Assembly: GCF_001905795.1 (NCBI RefSeq)
Contig: NZ_LIXJ01000009.1
Coordinates: 124,001 to 188,000 of the forward strand
Source: Streptomyces sp. CB01580
Lineage (GTDB): Bacteria; Actinomycetota; Actinomycetes; Streptomycetales; Streptomycetaceae
Reading direction: 5' to 3'
DNA length: 64,000 bases
Within the stretch, counting starts at the first letter, position 1, and each line of letters starts with the position of its first letter. Below are positions 41,534 through 50,189 of this stretch, one piece after another. Position numbers and translations under genes: made by a program. The notes under the pieces were generated by a model. That model saw nothing but the letters and a program-made list of their open reading frames with translations, had not been told where the DNA came from and did not search any database.

Positions 41534-43147
41534 TCACCGCCGTTCGCGCAGCTCGCGGCGCAGGACCTTGCCCGAGGTCGCGCGCGGGACCGCGGCGACG
41601 AACTCGACCTGCCGGACCTTCTTGTACGGGGCGACGCGCTCGGCGACGTACGCCATGACGTCGTCCGACGTCAGCCGCTCCCCCGCCTCGCCGGGGCGGC
41701 GGACCAGGTACGCCCTGGGGACCTCGTTGCCGTCGGGGTCGGGTATGCCGATCACGGCGGCGTCCGCGATCGCTTCGTGGCCGAGCAGCAGTGCTTCGAG
41801 CTCGGCGGGGGCGACCTGGTAGCCCTTGTACTTGATCAGTTCCTTCACCCGGTCGACGACGAACAACCAGCCGTCGGCGTCGACCCGCCCGATGTCGCCG
41901 GTGTGCACCCATCCCTCCGCGTCGATCATCTCGGCGGTGGCGTCGGGGCGTCCCAGGTAGCCCTTCATCACCTGCGGTCCTCGGATCAGGATCTCGCCGA
42001 CGGTGCCGGGCGTGGCGTCCTCACCATCCTCACCGTTCTCGCCGCTCTCGCTGTCCTCGTAGTCGAGCGGGACGATCCGCATCTCCGTACCGGGGATCAG
42101 CCTGCCCACTGTGCCGGGCGGCGGGTTCTCGGCGGCGAGCGGGACGACATGGGTGGCGGGCGACAGTTCCGTCATGCCATACGCCTGGCGGACCGGCGGC
42201 AGGCCCAGCCGCCGCGAGCAGGCGGCGGCGAGTTCGGCGTCGAGCGGGGCGGCGGCGCTGACGACGTACTCCAGCGAGGACAGGTCGTACCGGTCGACCG
42301 CGGGGTGTTTCGCCAGGGCGAGGACGATCGGCGGGGCCACGTACAGGCCGGTGATCCGGTGCTTCTCGATCGCGGCGAGGAACTGTTCGAGGTCGAAGCG
42401 CGGCAGCACGACCACGGTGGCCCCGAGGCGCAGTGGGCCGTTCATCAGGGCGGTCAGCCCGTAGATGTGGAAGAACGGCAGGACCGCCAGGATGCGGTCG
42501 CCGGGGCCCATGGGGGCGAAGGGGCGCAGCTGCTCCAGGTTGGTGGCCATGGAGCGGTGGGTGAGCATCACCCCCTTGGGGGTGCCGGTGGTGCCGGAGG
42601 AGTACGGGAGGGCGGCGATGTCCTCGGCCGGGTCGATGGTGACACGGGGTTCGGGCTCGGTGGTGGCGAGCATGTCGAGGACGGAGGTGTGCCCGTCCGC
42701 CCGGTCGCAGACGAAGATCTCCTCGATACCGCCCGCGAGTTCGGCCGCGCGGCGGGCGGTATCGAGCAGCGGGGAGACGGTGACGATCCAGCGGGCGGAG
42801 GAGTCGCGCAGCTGCTTCGCGAGCTCCTCCGCCGTGGCCAGCGGGTGGACCGTGGTGACGGTGGCGCCCGCACGTGTGGCGCCGTGGAAGACCACGGGGT
42901 AGGCGATGGTGTTGGGGCTGTGCAGGGCCAGCACGTCCCCCTTGCGCAGCCCGGCCCCGGCGAGCGCGGCGGCGACCTTGCGGTGGAAGTCGTCGAGCTG
43001 CCGGTAGCCGAGGGCGGAGCCGTCGTCCGTACCGTCGATCAGGGCGGGTGTGTCGCCGTACGCGGCGGCCCGCCCGAGGACCGCGTCGTGCACGGGTACG
43101 TCGAGTGCCCGGACGGGCGGGAGATCGCTGTGGAACACGTGCGCCAT
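41534..43147 (-). CDS. 4-coumarate/cinnamate-type acyl-CoA ligase
   Basis: A 537-residue ANL-family enzyme making an aryl- or acyl-CoA via the adenylate. ALPYSSGTTGTPKGVMLTH (about 181-199), YGMTE (about 318), GWVHTGDIGRVD (about 415) and the hinge DRVKELIKYKGYQVAPAE, with the terminal ATSGKVLRRELRER catalytic Lys, are complete. Close in architecture to the S. coelicolor cinnamate:CoA ligase (SCO4383, from memory). An acidic insert DYEDSESGENGEDGEDATPG near residue 355 is unusual. It ends the leftward operon 124 bp after the acyl-CoA dehydrogenase gene. Confidence 0.92.
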   Translation of the reverse strand: MAHVFHSDLPPVRALDVPVHDAVLGRAAAYGDTPALIDGTDDGSALGYRQLDDFHRKVAAALAGAGLRKGDVLALHSPNTIAYPVVFHGATRAGATVTTVHPLATAEELAKQLRDSSARWIVTVSPLLDTARRAAELAGGIEEIFVCDRADGHTSVLDMLATTEPEPRVTIDPAEDIAALPYSSGTTGTPKGVMLTHRSMATNLEQLRPFAPMGPGDRILAVLPFFHIYGLTALMNGPLRLGATVVVLPRFDLEQFLAAIEKHRITGLYVAPPIVLALAKHPAVDRYDLSSLEYVVSAAAPLDAELAAACSRRLGLPPVRQAYGMTELSPATHVVPLAAENPPPGTVGRLIPGTEMRIVPLDYEDSESGENGEDGEDATPGTVGEILIRGPQVMKGYLGRPDATAEMIDAEGWVHTGDIGRVDADGWLFVVDRVKELIKYKGYQVAPAELEALLLGHEAIADAAVIGIPDPDGNEVPRAYLVRRPGEAGERLTSDDVMAYVAERVAPYKKVRQVEFVAAVPRATSGKVLRRELRERR

Positions 43148-43271
43148 GACGGTGGGTCCCCTTCGGAGCGGCGAAGGACGGCTGCCGGTGCGGTGCGTCC
43201 GCGCATCGGCAGCCGCGCTGACGGGTCGCGGCGCGTGGCCGCGGCACGGTGGAGGGACAGGATGGCCCGGG

Positions 43272-44480
43272 TCAGTACGACTTGGGGAGACCCAGGGACT
43301 GGTGGGACACGTAGTTCAGGATCATCTCCCGGCTGACGGGGGCGATCCGGGCGACGCGGGACGCCGTGACCAGGGACGCCAGGCCGTATTCACGGGCGAG
43401 TCCGTTGCCGCCGAGGGTGTGCACGGCCTGATCCACGGCCTTCACGCAGGCCTCGCCCGCCGCGTACTTGGCCATGTTGGCGGCCTCCCCGGCGCCGATG
43501 TCGTCACCGTCGTCGTACAGCCGGGCCGCCTTCTGCATCATCAGCCGGGCCAGTTCGAGTTCGATGTGGGCCTGGGCGAGGGGGTGGGCGATGGCCTGGT
43601 GGGCGCCGATGGGTTCCTTCCACACCTGCCGGGTCCTCGCGTAGTCGACGGCGCGGGCGAGCGCGTAGCGGCCCATCCCGATGCCGAACGCGGCGGTCAT
43701 GATGCGTTCGGGGTTGAGGCCGGCGAACAACTGGAGCAGTCCGGCGTCCCCTCCCCCGTTCTCGGCTTCGCCCGAGTGGGAGGCACCCCCTCCCACCAGC
43801 GCGTCGGCGGGCAGCCGTACGTCGTCAAGGACGAGTTCGAACTGCTTCTCCGCAGCCTGGAGTTCCATGTCGATGGGCGAGCGGCCGAAGCCGGGGGTGT
43901 CGCGCGGGACGATGAACAGGCAGGGCTTGAGGCGCCCGGTCCTGGCGTCCTCGGTGCGGCCGACGATCAGTGTGGCGTCGGCGATGTCCACGCCCGAGAC
44001 GAAGACCTTGCGTCCGGTGAGCAGCCAGTCGGCGTCCGCTCCGGAGCCGTCCCTGCGGGCGGTGGTGGTGATGCGGTGGGAGTTGGAACCGGCGTCGGGT
44101 TCGGTGATGCCGAAGGCCATGATGAGGCTGCCGTCGGCGAGGCCGGGGAGCCACTGCCGCTTCTGCTCGTCGGTGCCGAAGCGGGCGATCACCGTGCCGC
44201 AGATCGCCGGGGAGACGACCATCATCAGCAGTGGGCTGCCGGCTGTCCCCAACTCCTCCAGGACGATGGAGAGTTCGGCCATGCCACCGCCCCCGCCGCC
44301 GTACTCCTCGGGGAGGTTCACGCCGAGGTAGCCCGCCTTGGCGGCCTCGGCCCACAGTTCGCGGGGATGGGAGCCGTCGCTCACGACGGACATCATGTAG
44401 TCGCGCCCGTACCGCTTTCCGAGGGCGGCGACGGCGGCGCGCAGGTCCCGGTGTTCGTCGGTTTCGAGAACGGTGCTCAT
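43272..44480 (-). CDS. Acyl-CoA dehydrogenase (AtuD/citronellyl-CoA type position)
   Basis: A 402-residue ACAD with IMAFGITEPDAGSNSHRI (about 122-139), GRKVFVSGVDIADA, and the conserved ALARAVDYARTRQVWKEPIGAHQAIAHPLA block in the C-terminal helical domain. The GGNGLAREYGLASLVTASR segment supplies the Glu/Arg region. It probably performs the first desaturation of a branched acyl-CoA. Its ATG overlaps the biotin subunit's stop codon (ATGA). Residues 168-176 and 253-259 contain short Ser/Gly-rich loops (GDGSG, GGGASHSGEAENGGG) absent from most relatives. Confidence 0.92.
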   Translation of the reverse strand: MSTVLETDEHRDLRAAVAALGKRYGRDYMMSVVSDGSHPRELWAEAAKAGYLGVNLPEEYGGGGGGMAELSIVLEELGTAGSPLLMMVVSPAICGTVIARFGTDEQKRQWLPGLADGSLIMAFGITEPDAGSNSHRITTTARRDGSGADADWLLTGRKVFVSGVDIADATLIVGRTEDARTGRLKPCLFIVPRDTPGFGRSPIDMELQAAEKQFELVLDDVRLPADALVGGGASHSGEAENGGGDAGLLQLFAGLNPERIMTAAFGIGMGRYALARAVDYARTRQVWKEPIGAHQAIAHPLAQAHIELELARLMMQKAARLYDDGDDIGAGEAANMAKYAAGEACVKAVDQAVHTLGGNGLAREYGLASLVTASRVARIAPVSREMILNYVSHQSLGLPKSY

Positions 44481-46735
44481 CGCTTCGGTGCCTCCTGTGT
44501 GTCGGTGCCCGGTACGTGGGTGCTCGGCGCGTGCGTGCTCGGTGCGTGCGTGCTCGGTGCGTGCGTGCTCGGTGCGTGGGTGCTCGGTGCGTGCGTGCTC
44601 GGTGCCTGGGTGCTCGGGCTCGTATCGGTGTCCGGCGTCCGGCTGCCCGGGGTGACGTCCGTGTCCCGTACGACGGCGAGCAGGGTGCCGACCTCGACCT
44701 GGAGGCCGGGGGCGGCATGGAACGCGGTGAGGATGCCGGAGGTGGGGGCGAGGATGCGGTGTTCCATCTTCATCGCCTCCAGCCAGATCAGCGGCTGCCC
44801 GGCCTCGACCGCCGCCCCGGCGGCCAGTCCCTCCGCGACGCGGACGACGGTGCCGGGCATGGGGGCGAGCAGGGAGCCGGGTTCGGTGCGGTCGGCGGGG
44901 TCGGTGAAGCGGGGCAGGGCGGTGAGGGTGTACGAGCCGCCGGTGGTGTCGACGTGCACCTTGCCGCGGTGGACGGCCCCGCCGTAGGGGCTCTCCCCGT
45001 ACGCGCTGATGGTGAAGTGGCGTGCGACGCCCCCGACTTCGAGGGTGACGCGGTCCGGGCGGGCGGCGATCACGCGCTCCCCGGTCGCGGGGACCGGGCC
45101 CGTGCGGCCGGTGCGGTAGACGGCCTCGTGCTCGGAGCCGTCGGGTTCGGCGCGGTAGCGCTTGACCTGGGGCCCGGAGGGGTTGTTGCGCCAGGCTCCG
45201 AAGCGGACCGGTCCCGGTCCGGGGCCCTCCCGGCGGGCGGCCTCGTCGGCGAGGGCGGCGGCCAGGGCGGCGAGGCGGAGTTCCGCCGGGTCGGGCGGCG
45301 CGGTGAGGGTCGTGAGGTTGCGGTCGTAGAAGCCGGTGTCGAGGCGGGCCGCGCGGAAGTCGGGGTGACGCAGGGACCGTACGAGCAGGTCGCGGTTGGT
45401 GACCGGCCCGTGCACACGGGCGCGTTCCAGGGCGCGGGCGAGAAGGCGTACGGCCTGGTCGCGGGTGGGGGCGTGGGCGATGACCTTGGCGAGCATCGCG
45501 TCGTAGTGCACGCCGATCGTGTCGCCCCCGGTGTACCCGGCGTCCAGGCGGAGTCCGGGCTCGTCGGGTATCTCCAGCGCGAGCAGTGCGCCGGTCTGCG
45601 GCTGCCAGTCGCGGGCGGGGTCCTCGGCGTAGAGCCGGGCCTCGACGGCGTGCCCGTGCGGCTCGGGGGGTGCGGCGTCGGGCAGGGGCCCGCCTTCCGC
45701 GACGCGCAGTTGCAGGGCGACGAGGTCGACGCCGAACACGGCTTCCGTCACGGGGTGTTCGACCTGGAGGCGGGTGTTCATCTCCAGGAAGTACGGTCTG
45801 CCGTCGGGGGCGAGGAGGAACTCGACGGTGCCCGCACCCCGGTAGCCCACCGCCCGCGCGGCGGCCGTGGCGGCCTCGTGCAGCCGGGCCCGCAGCGCGT
45901 CGTCGAGACCGGGCGCGGGAGCCTCCTCGACGACCTTCTGGTGGCGTCGCTGGAGCGAGCAGTCCCGGGTGCCGAGCGCCCAGACCCCGTCGTGCCCGTC
46001 GGCCATGATCTGTACCTCGACGTGCCGGCCGCGCTCCACGTACGGCTCCGCGAAGACCTCCCCGTCCCCGAACGCCGCCTCGGCCTCGGCCGCCGCCGCC
46101 TTCAACTCACCCGGCAGCTCACCGAGTTCGCGGACGATCCGCATTCCACGACCGCCGCCGCCCGCCGCCGCCTTCAGCAGCAGCGGCAGATCGGCCCCGG
46201 TGGCGCGTTCCGGGTCGACGGGGGCGAGCAGCGGCACTCCCGCCCCGGCCATCAGCTCCTTGGCCCGGGTCTTGGAGGCCATCAGCTCGATGGCCTCGGG
46301 CGGCGGCCCCACCCATACGAGTCCGGCGTCCCGCACGGACCGCGCGAAACCGGCGTTCTCGGAGAGGAAGCCGTAGCCGGGGTGGACGGCGTCGGCGCCC
46401 GCCGCGAGGGCGGCGCGTACGACCAGGTCACCGCGCAGATAGGTGTCGGCCGGGACCGCGCCCGGCAGCCGTACGGCGGTGTCCGCCTCCCGTACGTGCA
46501 GCGCGTCGACGTCCGCGTCGGAATACACGGCGACGGTGGCGATGCCGAGCGCCCGGCAGGTGCGGAAGATCCGGCAGGCGATCTCGCCCCGGTTGGCGAC
46601 GAGCAGCGTCGAGATCGGCGCGGAAATCGGCACGGGGACCGGCTCGGAGATCGGCACGGGGACCGGCCCGGCGGAGGTCGACGTGGAGGTCGTCGGGGAC
46701 GTCGCGGACGTCGACGTGGACTTCTTCGTGGTCAT
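44477..46735 (-). CDS. Acyl-CoA carboxylase alpha subunit (biotin carboxylase + carrier)
   Basis: A 752-residue biotin-dependent enzyme. Residues 50-500: biotin carboxylase with LLVANRGEIACRIFRTCRALG, the ATP-grasp loop KAAAGGGGRGMRIV, EVQIMADGHDG and FLEMNTRLQVEHPVTE. The carrier domain ends at about 705 with AMKMEH, the biotinyl-Lys site. Both ends are odd: residues 2-45 are Thr/Ser/Pro-Val-Ile-rich (STSTSATSPTTSTSTSAG; PVPISEPVPVPISAP), and the last 45 are a repeated APSTH tail from a 15-bp DNA repeat. It partners the next gene's carboxyltransferase (AtuF/LiuD-like role). It starts 8 bases after that gene's stop. Confidence 0.93.
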   Translation of the reverse strand: MTTKKSTSTSATSPTTSTSTSAGPVPVPISEPVPVPISAPISTLLVANRGEIACRIFRTCRALGIATVAVYSDADVDALHVREADTAVRLPGAVPADTYLRGDLVVRAALAAGADAVHPGYGFLSENAGFARSVRDAGLVWVGPPPEAIELMASKTRAKELMAGAGVPLLAPVDPERATGADLPLLLKAAAGGGGRGMRIVRELGELPGELKAAAAEAEAAFGDGEVFAEPYVERGRHVEVQIMADGHDGVWALGTRDCSLQRRHQKVVEEAPAPGLDDALRARLHEAATAAARAVGYRGAGTVEFLLAPDGRPYFLEMNTRLQVEHPVTEAVFGVDLVALQLRVAEGGPLPDAAPPEPHGHAVEARLYAEDPARDWQPQTGALLALEIPDEPGLRLDAGYTGGDTIGVHYDAMLAKVIAHAPTRDQAVRLLARALERARVHGPVTNRDLLVRSLRHPDFRAARLDTGFYDRNLTTLTAPPDPAELRLAALAAALADEAARREGPGPGPVRFGAWRNNPSGPQVKRYRAEPDGSEHEAVYRTGRTGPVPATGERVIAARPDRVTLEVGGVARHFTISAYGESPYGGAVHRGKVHVDTTGGSYTLTALPRFTDPADRTEPGSLLAPMPGTVVRVAEGLAAGAAVEAGQPLIWLEAMKMEHRILAPTSGILTAFHAAPGLQVEVGTLLAVVRDTDVTPGSRTPDTDTSPSTQAPSTHAPSTHAPSTHAPSTHAPSTHAPSTHVPGTDTQEAPKR
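44521..44617. repeat. 15-bp tandem minisatellite in the carboxylase tail
   Basis: TGCTCGGTGCGTGCG is repeated six times with single-base variants (TGCTCGGCGCGTGCG, GTGGG endings). On the minus strand it encodes repeated Ala-Pro-Ser-Thr-His after the biotin domain. The unit length keeps the frame, so copy changes alter the protein length only. Confidence 0.92.
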
Positions 46736-46743
46736 CCCTGGCC

Positions 46744-48342
46744 TCACATCCGGAAGACGCCGAAGCCGCCGCGGGCGCCTTCGACCGGGGCGGTGTGGAT
46801 CGCGGACAGGCACATCCCGAGGACGGTCCTGGTGTCGCGTGGGTCGATGACCCCGTCGTCGTACAGCCGCCCGGACAGGAACAGGGGCAGCGACTCCGAC
46901 TCGATCTGCTGCTCCACCATGGCCCGCAGCCCGGCGTCGGCCTCCTCGTCGTACGGCCGCCCCTTCGCGGCGGCGGAGGCGCGGGCGACGATCGAGAGCA
47001 CCCCGGCGAGCTGCTGCGGCCCCATGACGGCGGACTTGCTGCTGGGCCAGGAGAACAGGAAGCGCGGGTCGTAGGCGCGCCCGCACATGCCGTAGTGCCC
47101 GGCCCCGTACGAGGCGCCCATCAGCACGGACAGGTGCGGCACCTTCGAGTTCGACACCGCGTTGATCATCATGGCGCCGTGCTTGATGATGCCGCCCTGT
47201 TCGTACTCCTTGCCGACCATGTAGCCGGTGGTGTTGTGCAGGAACAGCAGGGGGATGTCGCGCTGGTTGGCCAACTGGATGAACTGGGCCGCCTTCTGGG
47301 ACTCCTCGCTGAACAGCACGCCCCGCGCGTTGGCGAGGATGCCGACCGGGTAGCCGTGGAGCGCGGCCCATCCGGTCACCAGGCTGGTCCCGTACAGCGG
47401 TTTGAACGCGTCGAAGTCGGAGCCGTCGACGATCCGGGCGATGACCTCGTGCGGGTCGAAGGGCACCTTCAGGTCGCCGGGCACGATGCCGATCAGCTCG
47501 TCCTCGTCGTACTTCGGCGGCTCGACCGGTCCCGGATCGGCGTGCGCCTTGCGCCAGTTGAGACGGGCGACGACGCGACGGGCCAGGCGCAGCGCGTCCG
47601 GCTCGTCGACGGCGAAGTGATCGGCGAGCCCCGAGACACGGGCGTGCATCTCGGCGCCGCCGAGCGATTCGTCGTCGCTCTCCTCGCCGGTCGCCATCTT
47701 CACCAGGGGCGGACCGCCGAGGAACACCTTGGAACGGTCCTTGATCATGACGGTGTGGTCGGACATGCCGGGGACATACGCACCGCCCGCCGTCGAGTTG
47801 CCGAAGACCACGGCCACGGTGGGGATGCCGGCCGCCGACAGCCGGGTGAGGTCCCGGAACAGCGCGCCGCCCGGGATGAAGATCTCCTTCTGCGAGGGCA
47901 GATCGGCCCCGCCCGACTCGACGAGACTGACGCAGGGCAGCCGGTTGGCGAAGGCGATCTCGTTGGCCCGCAGTGCCTTCTTCAGCGTCCACGGGTTGGA
48001 GGCGCCGCCGCGCACGGTCGGGTCGTTGGCGGTGATCAGGCACTCGACGCCCTCCACCACACCGATGCCGGTGATGAGCGAGGCACCCACCGTGTAGTCG
48101 CTCCCCCAGGCGGCGAGCGGCGACAGCTCCAGGAACGGGGTGTCCGGGTCGATCAGCAGCTCGATCCGCTCGCGTGCGGTCGACTTGCCGCGTTTCCTGT
48201 GCCGTTCGACGTACTTCTCACCGCCTCCCGCCCGCGCCTTGGCGTGCTCGGCGGCCAGTTCGTCGAGTTTGGCGAGCATGGCCGCGCGGTTCGCGGCGTA
48301 TTCGGGGCTCGCGGTGTCGAGCCCGGTGGGCAGGACGGTCAT
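46744..48342 (-). CDS. Acyl-CoA carboxylase beta subunit (carboxyltransferase)
   Basis: A 532-residue carboxyltransferase of the AccD/MccB type. N-domain: CLITANDPTVRGGASNPWTLKK and CVSLVESGGADLPSQKEIFIPGG; C-domain: FLHNTTGYMVGKEYEQGGIIKHGAMMINAVSNSKVP and SVLMGASYGAGHYGMCGRAYDPRFLFSWPSSK. It moves a carboxyl from biotin to an acyl-CoA; the FLHNTTGYMVG signature is shared by methylcrotonyl- and geranyl-CoA carboxylases, so specificity is open. ATG overlaps the AtuA-like stop codon (ATGA) and GGAGGT precedes it, so all five proteins are co-expressed. Confidence 0.95.
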   Translation of the reverse strand: MTVLPTGLDTASPEYAANRAAMLAKLDELAAEHAKARAGGGEKYVERHRKRGKSTARERIELLIDPDTPFLELSPLAAWGSDYTVGASLITGIGVVEGVECLITANDPTVRGGASNPWTLKKALRANEIAFANRLPCVSLVESGGADLPSQKEIFIPGGALFRDLTRLSAAGIPTVAVVFGNSTAGGAYVPGMSDHTVMIKDRSKVFLGGPPLVKMATGEESDDESLGGAEMHARVSGLADHFAVDEPDALRLARRVVARLNWRKAHADPGPVEPPKYDEDELIGIVPGDLKVPFDPHEVIARIVDGSDFDAFKPLYGTSLVTGWAALHGYPVGILANARGVLFSEESQKAAQFIQLANQRDIPLLFLHNTTGYMVGKEYEQGGIIKHGAMMINAVSNSKVPHLSVLMGASYGAGHYGMCGRAYDPRFLFSWPSSKSAVMGPQQLAGVLSIVARASAAAKGRPYDEEADAGLRAMVEQQIESESLPLFLSGRLYDDGVIDPRDTRTVLGMCLSAIHTAPVEGARGGFGVFRM

Positions 48343-50189
48343 ACGGTCACCTCCGGAGCGTGGGCGGCCTCCAACAGCGCCACGGGCACAGGGAGATGCC
48401 TGGACCGCAGCCACTCCCCCACCGCCTTGGCCTGTGGATCGAACCGGTGCTGCGCGGCAACGCCCTCGCCGAGCAGTCCGCGCACGACGAAGTTCAGCGC
48501 GCGGAGGTTGGGCAGGACATGCCGTGCGACATCCAACTCGGCGCATTCCGGCAGCAGTTCCTTGAACCGTTCGACGGTCAGTTCGTGCGCCAGCCACCGC
48601 CAGGCGTCGTCACCGCGCACCCAGACCCCGACGTTGGCGTCGCCGCCCTTGTCCCCGCTGCGGGCGCCCGCGATCCGGCCGAGGGGGGCGTCACGGGTGG
48701 GGCCGGGAGGCAACGGCGCGGGCAGCGGGGGCGGTTCGGCGTCCCGGAGGGGCCGGGTGCGCACGGGCGGTTCCTGGTGCTCGCGGCGCCCGTCGGGGAG
48801 GACGGCGATGTGCGGGACCTCGTCGGCCGGTACATGGCGCGCCTCGAAGACACCGTACGGGCTGCCCTTCCCGGGAGGTGCGGTGACGTGGAAGCCGGGA
48901 TAGCCGGCAAGGGCGAGTTCGACCGCGGCCCCGGAGACCGCGCGCCCGACGGCCTCCGGGTCCTGGTCGCGGACGACGAGCCGGAGCAGGGCGCTCGCGG
49001 TCTCCTCGGTGGCGGCGTCGGCCCGGTCGGTGCGCGCCAACTCCCAGCGCACGTCCTTCGGTTCGGTACGGGAGCGGGCCAGCGCGTCCGCGAACTGGTC
49101 CCGCACGAGCTGCGCCTTGGCCTCGATGTCGAGTCCGGTGAGCACGAAGACCACCTCGTTGCGCCAGCCTCCGAGCCGGTTGAGCCCGACCTTGAGGGTG
49201 GGCGGCGGCACCTCGCCCCGCACCCCGGACAGCCGCACCCGGTCGGGCCCGTCCTGCGCGAGCCGTACGGTGTCGAGCCGGGCGGTGACGTCCGGCCCGG
49301 CATAGCGGGCGCCACCGGTCTCGTACAGGAGTTGCGCGGTGACGGTGCCGATGTCGACGACGCCTCCCGTGCCGTCGTGCTTGGTGATGACGCAGGTGCC
49401 GTCGGCGTGGATCTCGGCGACGGGGAAGCCGGGGCGGAGGAGGGGGTGTGCCCGGCCGCGCCCTCGTCCGCGATCGCGGCCTTGTTCGTGGCCGCGCTCG
49501 CGGTCGCGGCGCGGCTCGTCGTCGCGGCCCGGCTCGCAGCCGGGGCGTGACCCGTCGTCGCGGGTCGGCTCGCGGTCGCGGAGGAAGTCGCGGAAGAAGG
49601 CGTAGTTCCCGCCGGTGGCCTGGGTGCCGCACTCCAGTACGTGCCCGGCGACGACGGCCCCGGCGAGTGCGTCGAGGTCGTCCGGTCCCCAGCCGAAGTG
49701 GGCGGCGGCGGGACCGGTGACGAGTGCGGCGTCGGTGACCCGCCCGGTGACGACGACATCGGCCCCGGCTCGCAGGCAGGCGGCGATCCCGGCACCGCCG
49801 AGGTACGCGTTGGCCGTGAGGTACCCGTCGGGGACGGGCAGGCTGTCCCCCTCCACATGGGCGACCCGCACCGGAACCCCGATCTTCTCCGCCAACACCC
49901 TTATTTCGTGGGCAAGTCCGGCCGGGTTGAGCCCTCCGGCGTTGGTGACGATCTTCACCCCGCGTTCGTGGGCGAGCCCGAGTCCTTCTTCGAGCTGGCG
50001 CAGAAAGGTGGTGGCGTATCCGCGCGCGGGGTCCTTGAGACGGCCGCGGCCGAGGATGAGCATGGTCAGCTCGGCGAGGTAGTCGCCGGTGAGGACGTCG
50101 AGGGGCCCGCCGGTGAGCATCTCGCGCAGGGCGTCGAACCGGTCGCCGTAGAACCCGGAGGCGTTGCCGATCCGGAGGGGCGCGGTCAC
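48339..50189 (-). CDS. AtuA-family protein (DUF1446)
   Basis: A 616-residue protein with the DUF1446 hallmarks: RIGNASGFYGDRFDALREML near the start, VKIVTNAGGLNPAGLAHEIR, ADVVVTGRVTDAALVTGPAA and the late AGARSGDKGGDANVGVWV. In Pseudomonas AtuA is essential for acyclic terpene catabolism but its reaction is undefined. The part after about 460 corresponds to the fused AtuA C-terminal domain. A linker at 235-268 is a Arg/Asp-rich low-complexity run (SRPGCEPGRDDEPRRDRERG). GTG start with GGGAGG upstream, overlapping the TIGR03084 stop codon. Confidence 0.93.
   Translation of the reverse strand: MTAPLRIGNASGFYGDRFDALREMLTGGPLDVLTGDYLAELTMLILGRGRLKDPARGYATTFLRQLEEGLGLAHERGVKIVTNAGGLNPAGLAHEIRVLAEKIGVPVRVAHVEGDSLPVPDGYLTANAYLGGAGIAACLRAGADVVVTGRVTDAALVTGPAAAHFGWGPDDLDALAGAVVAGHVLECGTQATGGNYAFFRDFLRDREPTRDDGSRPGCEPGRDDEPRRDRERGHEQGRDRGRGRGRAHPLLRPGFPVAEIHADGTCVITKHDGTGGVVDIGTVTAQLLYETGGARYAGPDVTARLDTVRLAQDGPDRVRLSGVRGEVPPPTLKVGLNRLGGWRNEVVFVLTGLDIEAKAQLVRDQFADALARSRTEPKDVRWELARTDRADAATEETASALLRLVVRDQDPEAVGRAVSGAAVELALAGYPGFHVTAPPGKGSPYGVFEARHVPADEVPHIAVLPDGRREHQEPPVRTRPLRDAEPPPLPAPLPPGPTRDAPLGRIAGARSGDKGGDANVGVWVRGDDAWRWLAHELTVERFKELLPECAELDVARHVLPNLRALNFVVRGLLGEGVAAQHRFDPQAKAVGEWLRSRHLPVPVALLEAAHAPEVTV

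Noticed and set aside
44521..44617. Array-like 15-bp repeats considered as CRISPR
   Set aside because: Tandem without spacers and in frame within a protein-coding gene.
44231..47074. 947-codon plus-strand frame over the carboxylase genes
   Set aside because: Antisense shadow of the biotin carboxylase; repetitive GAG/GRG composition.
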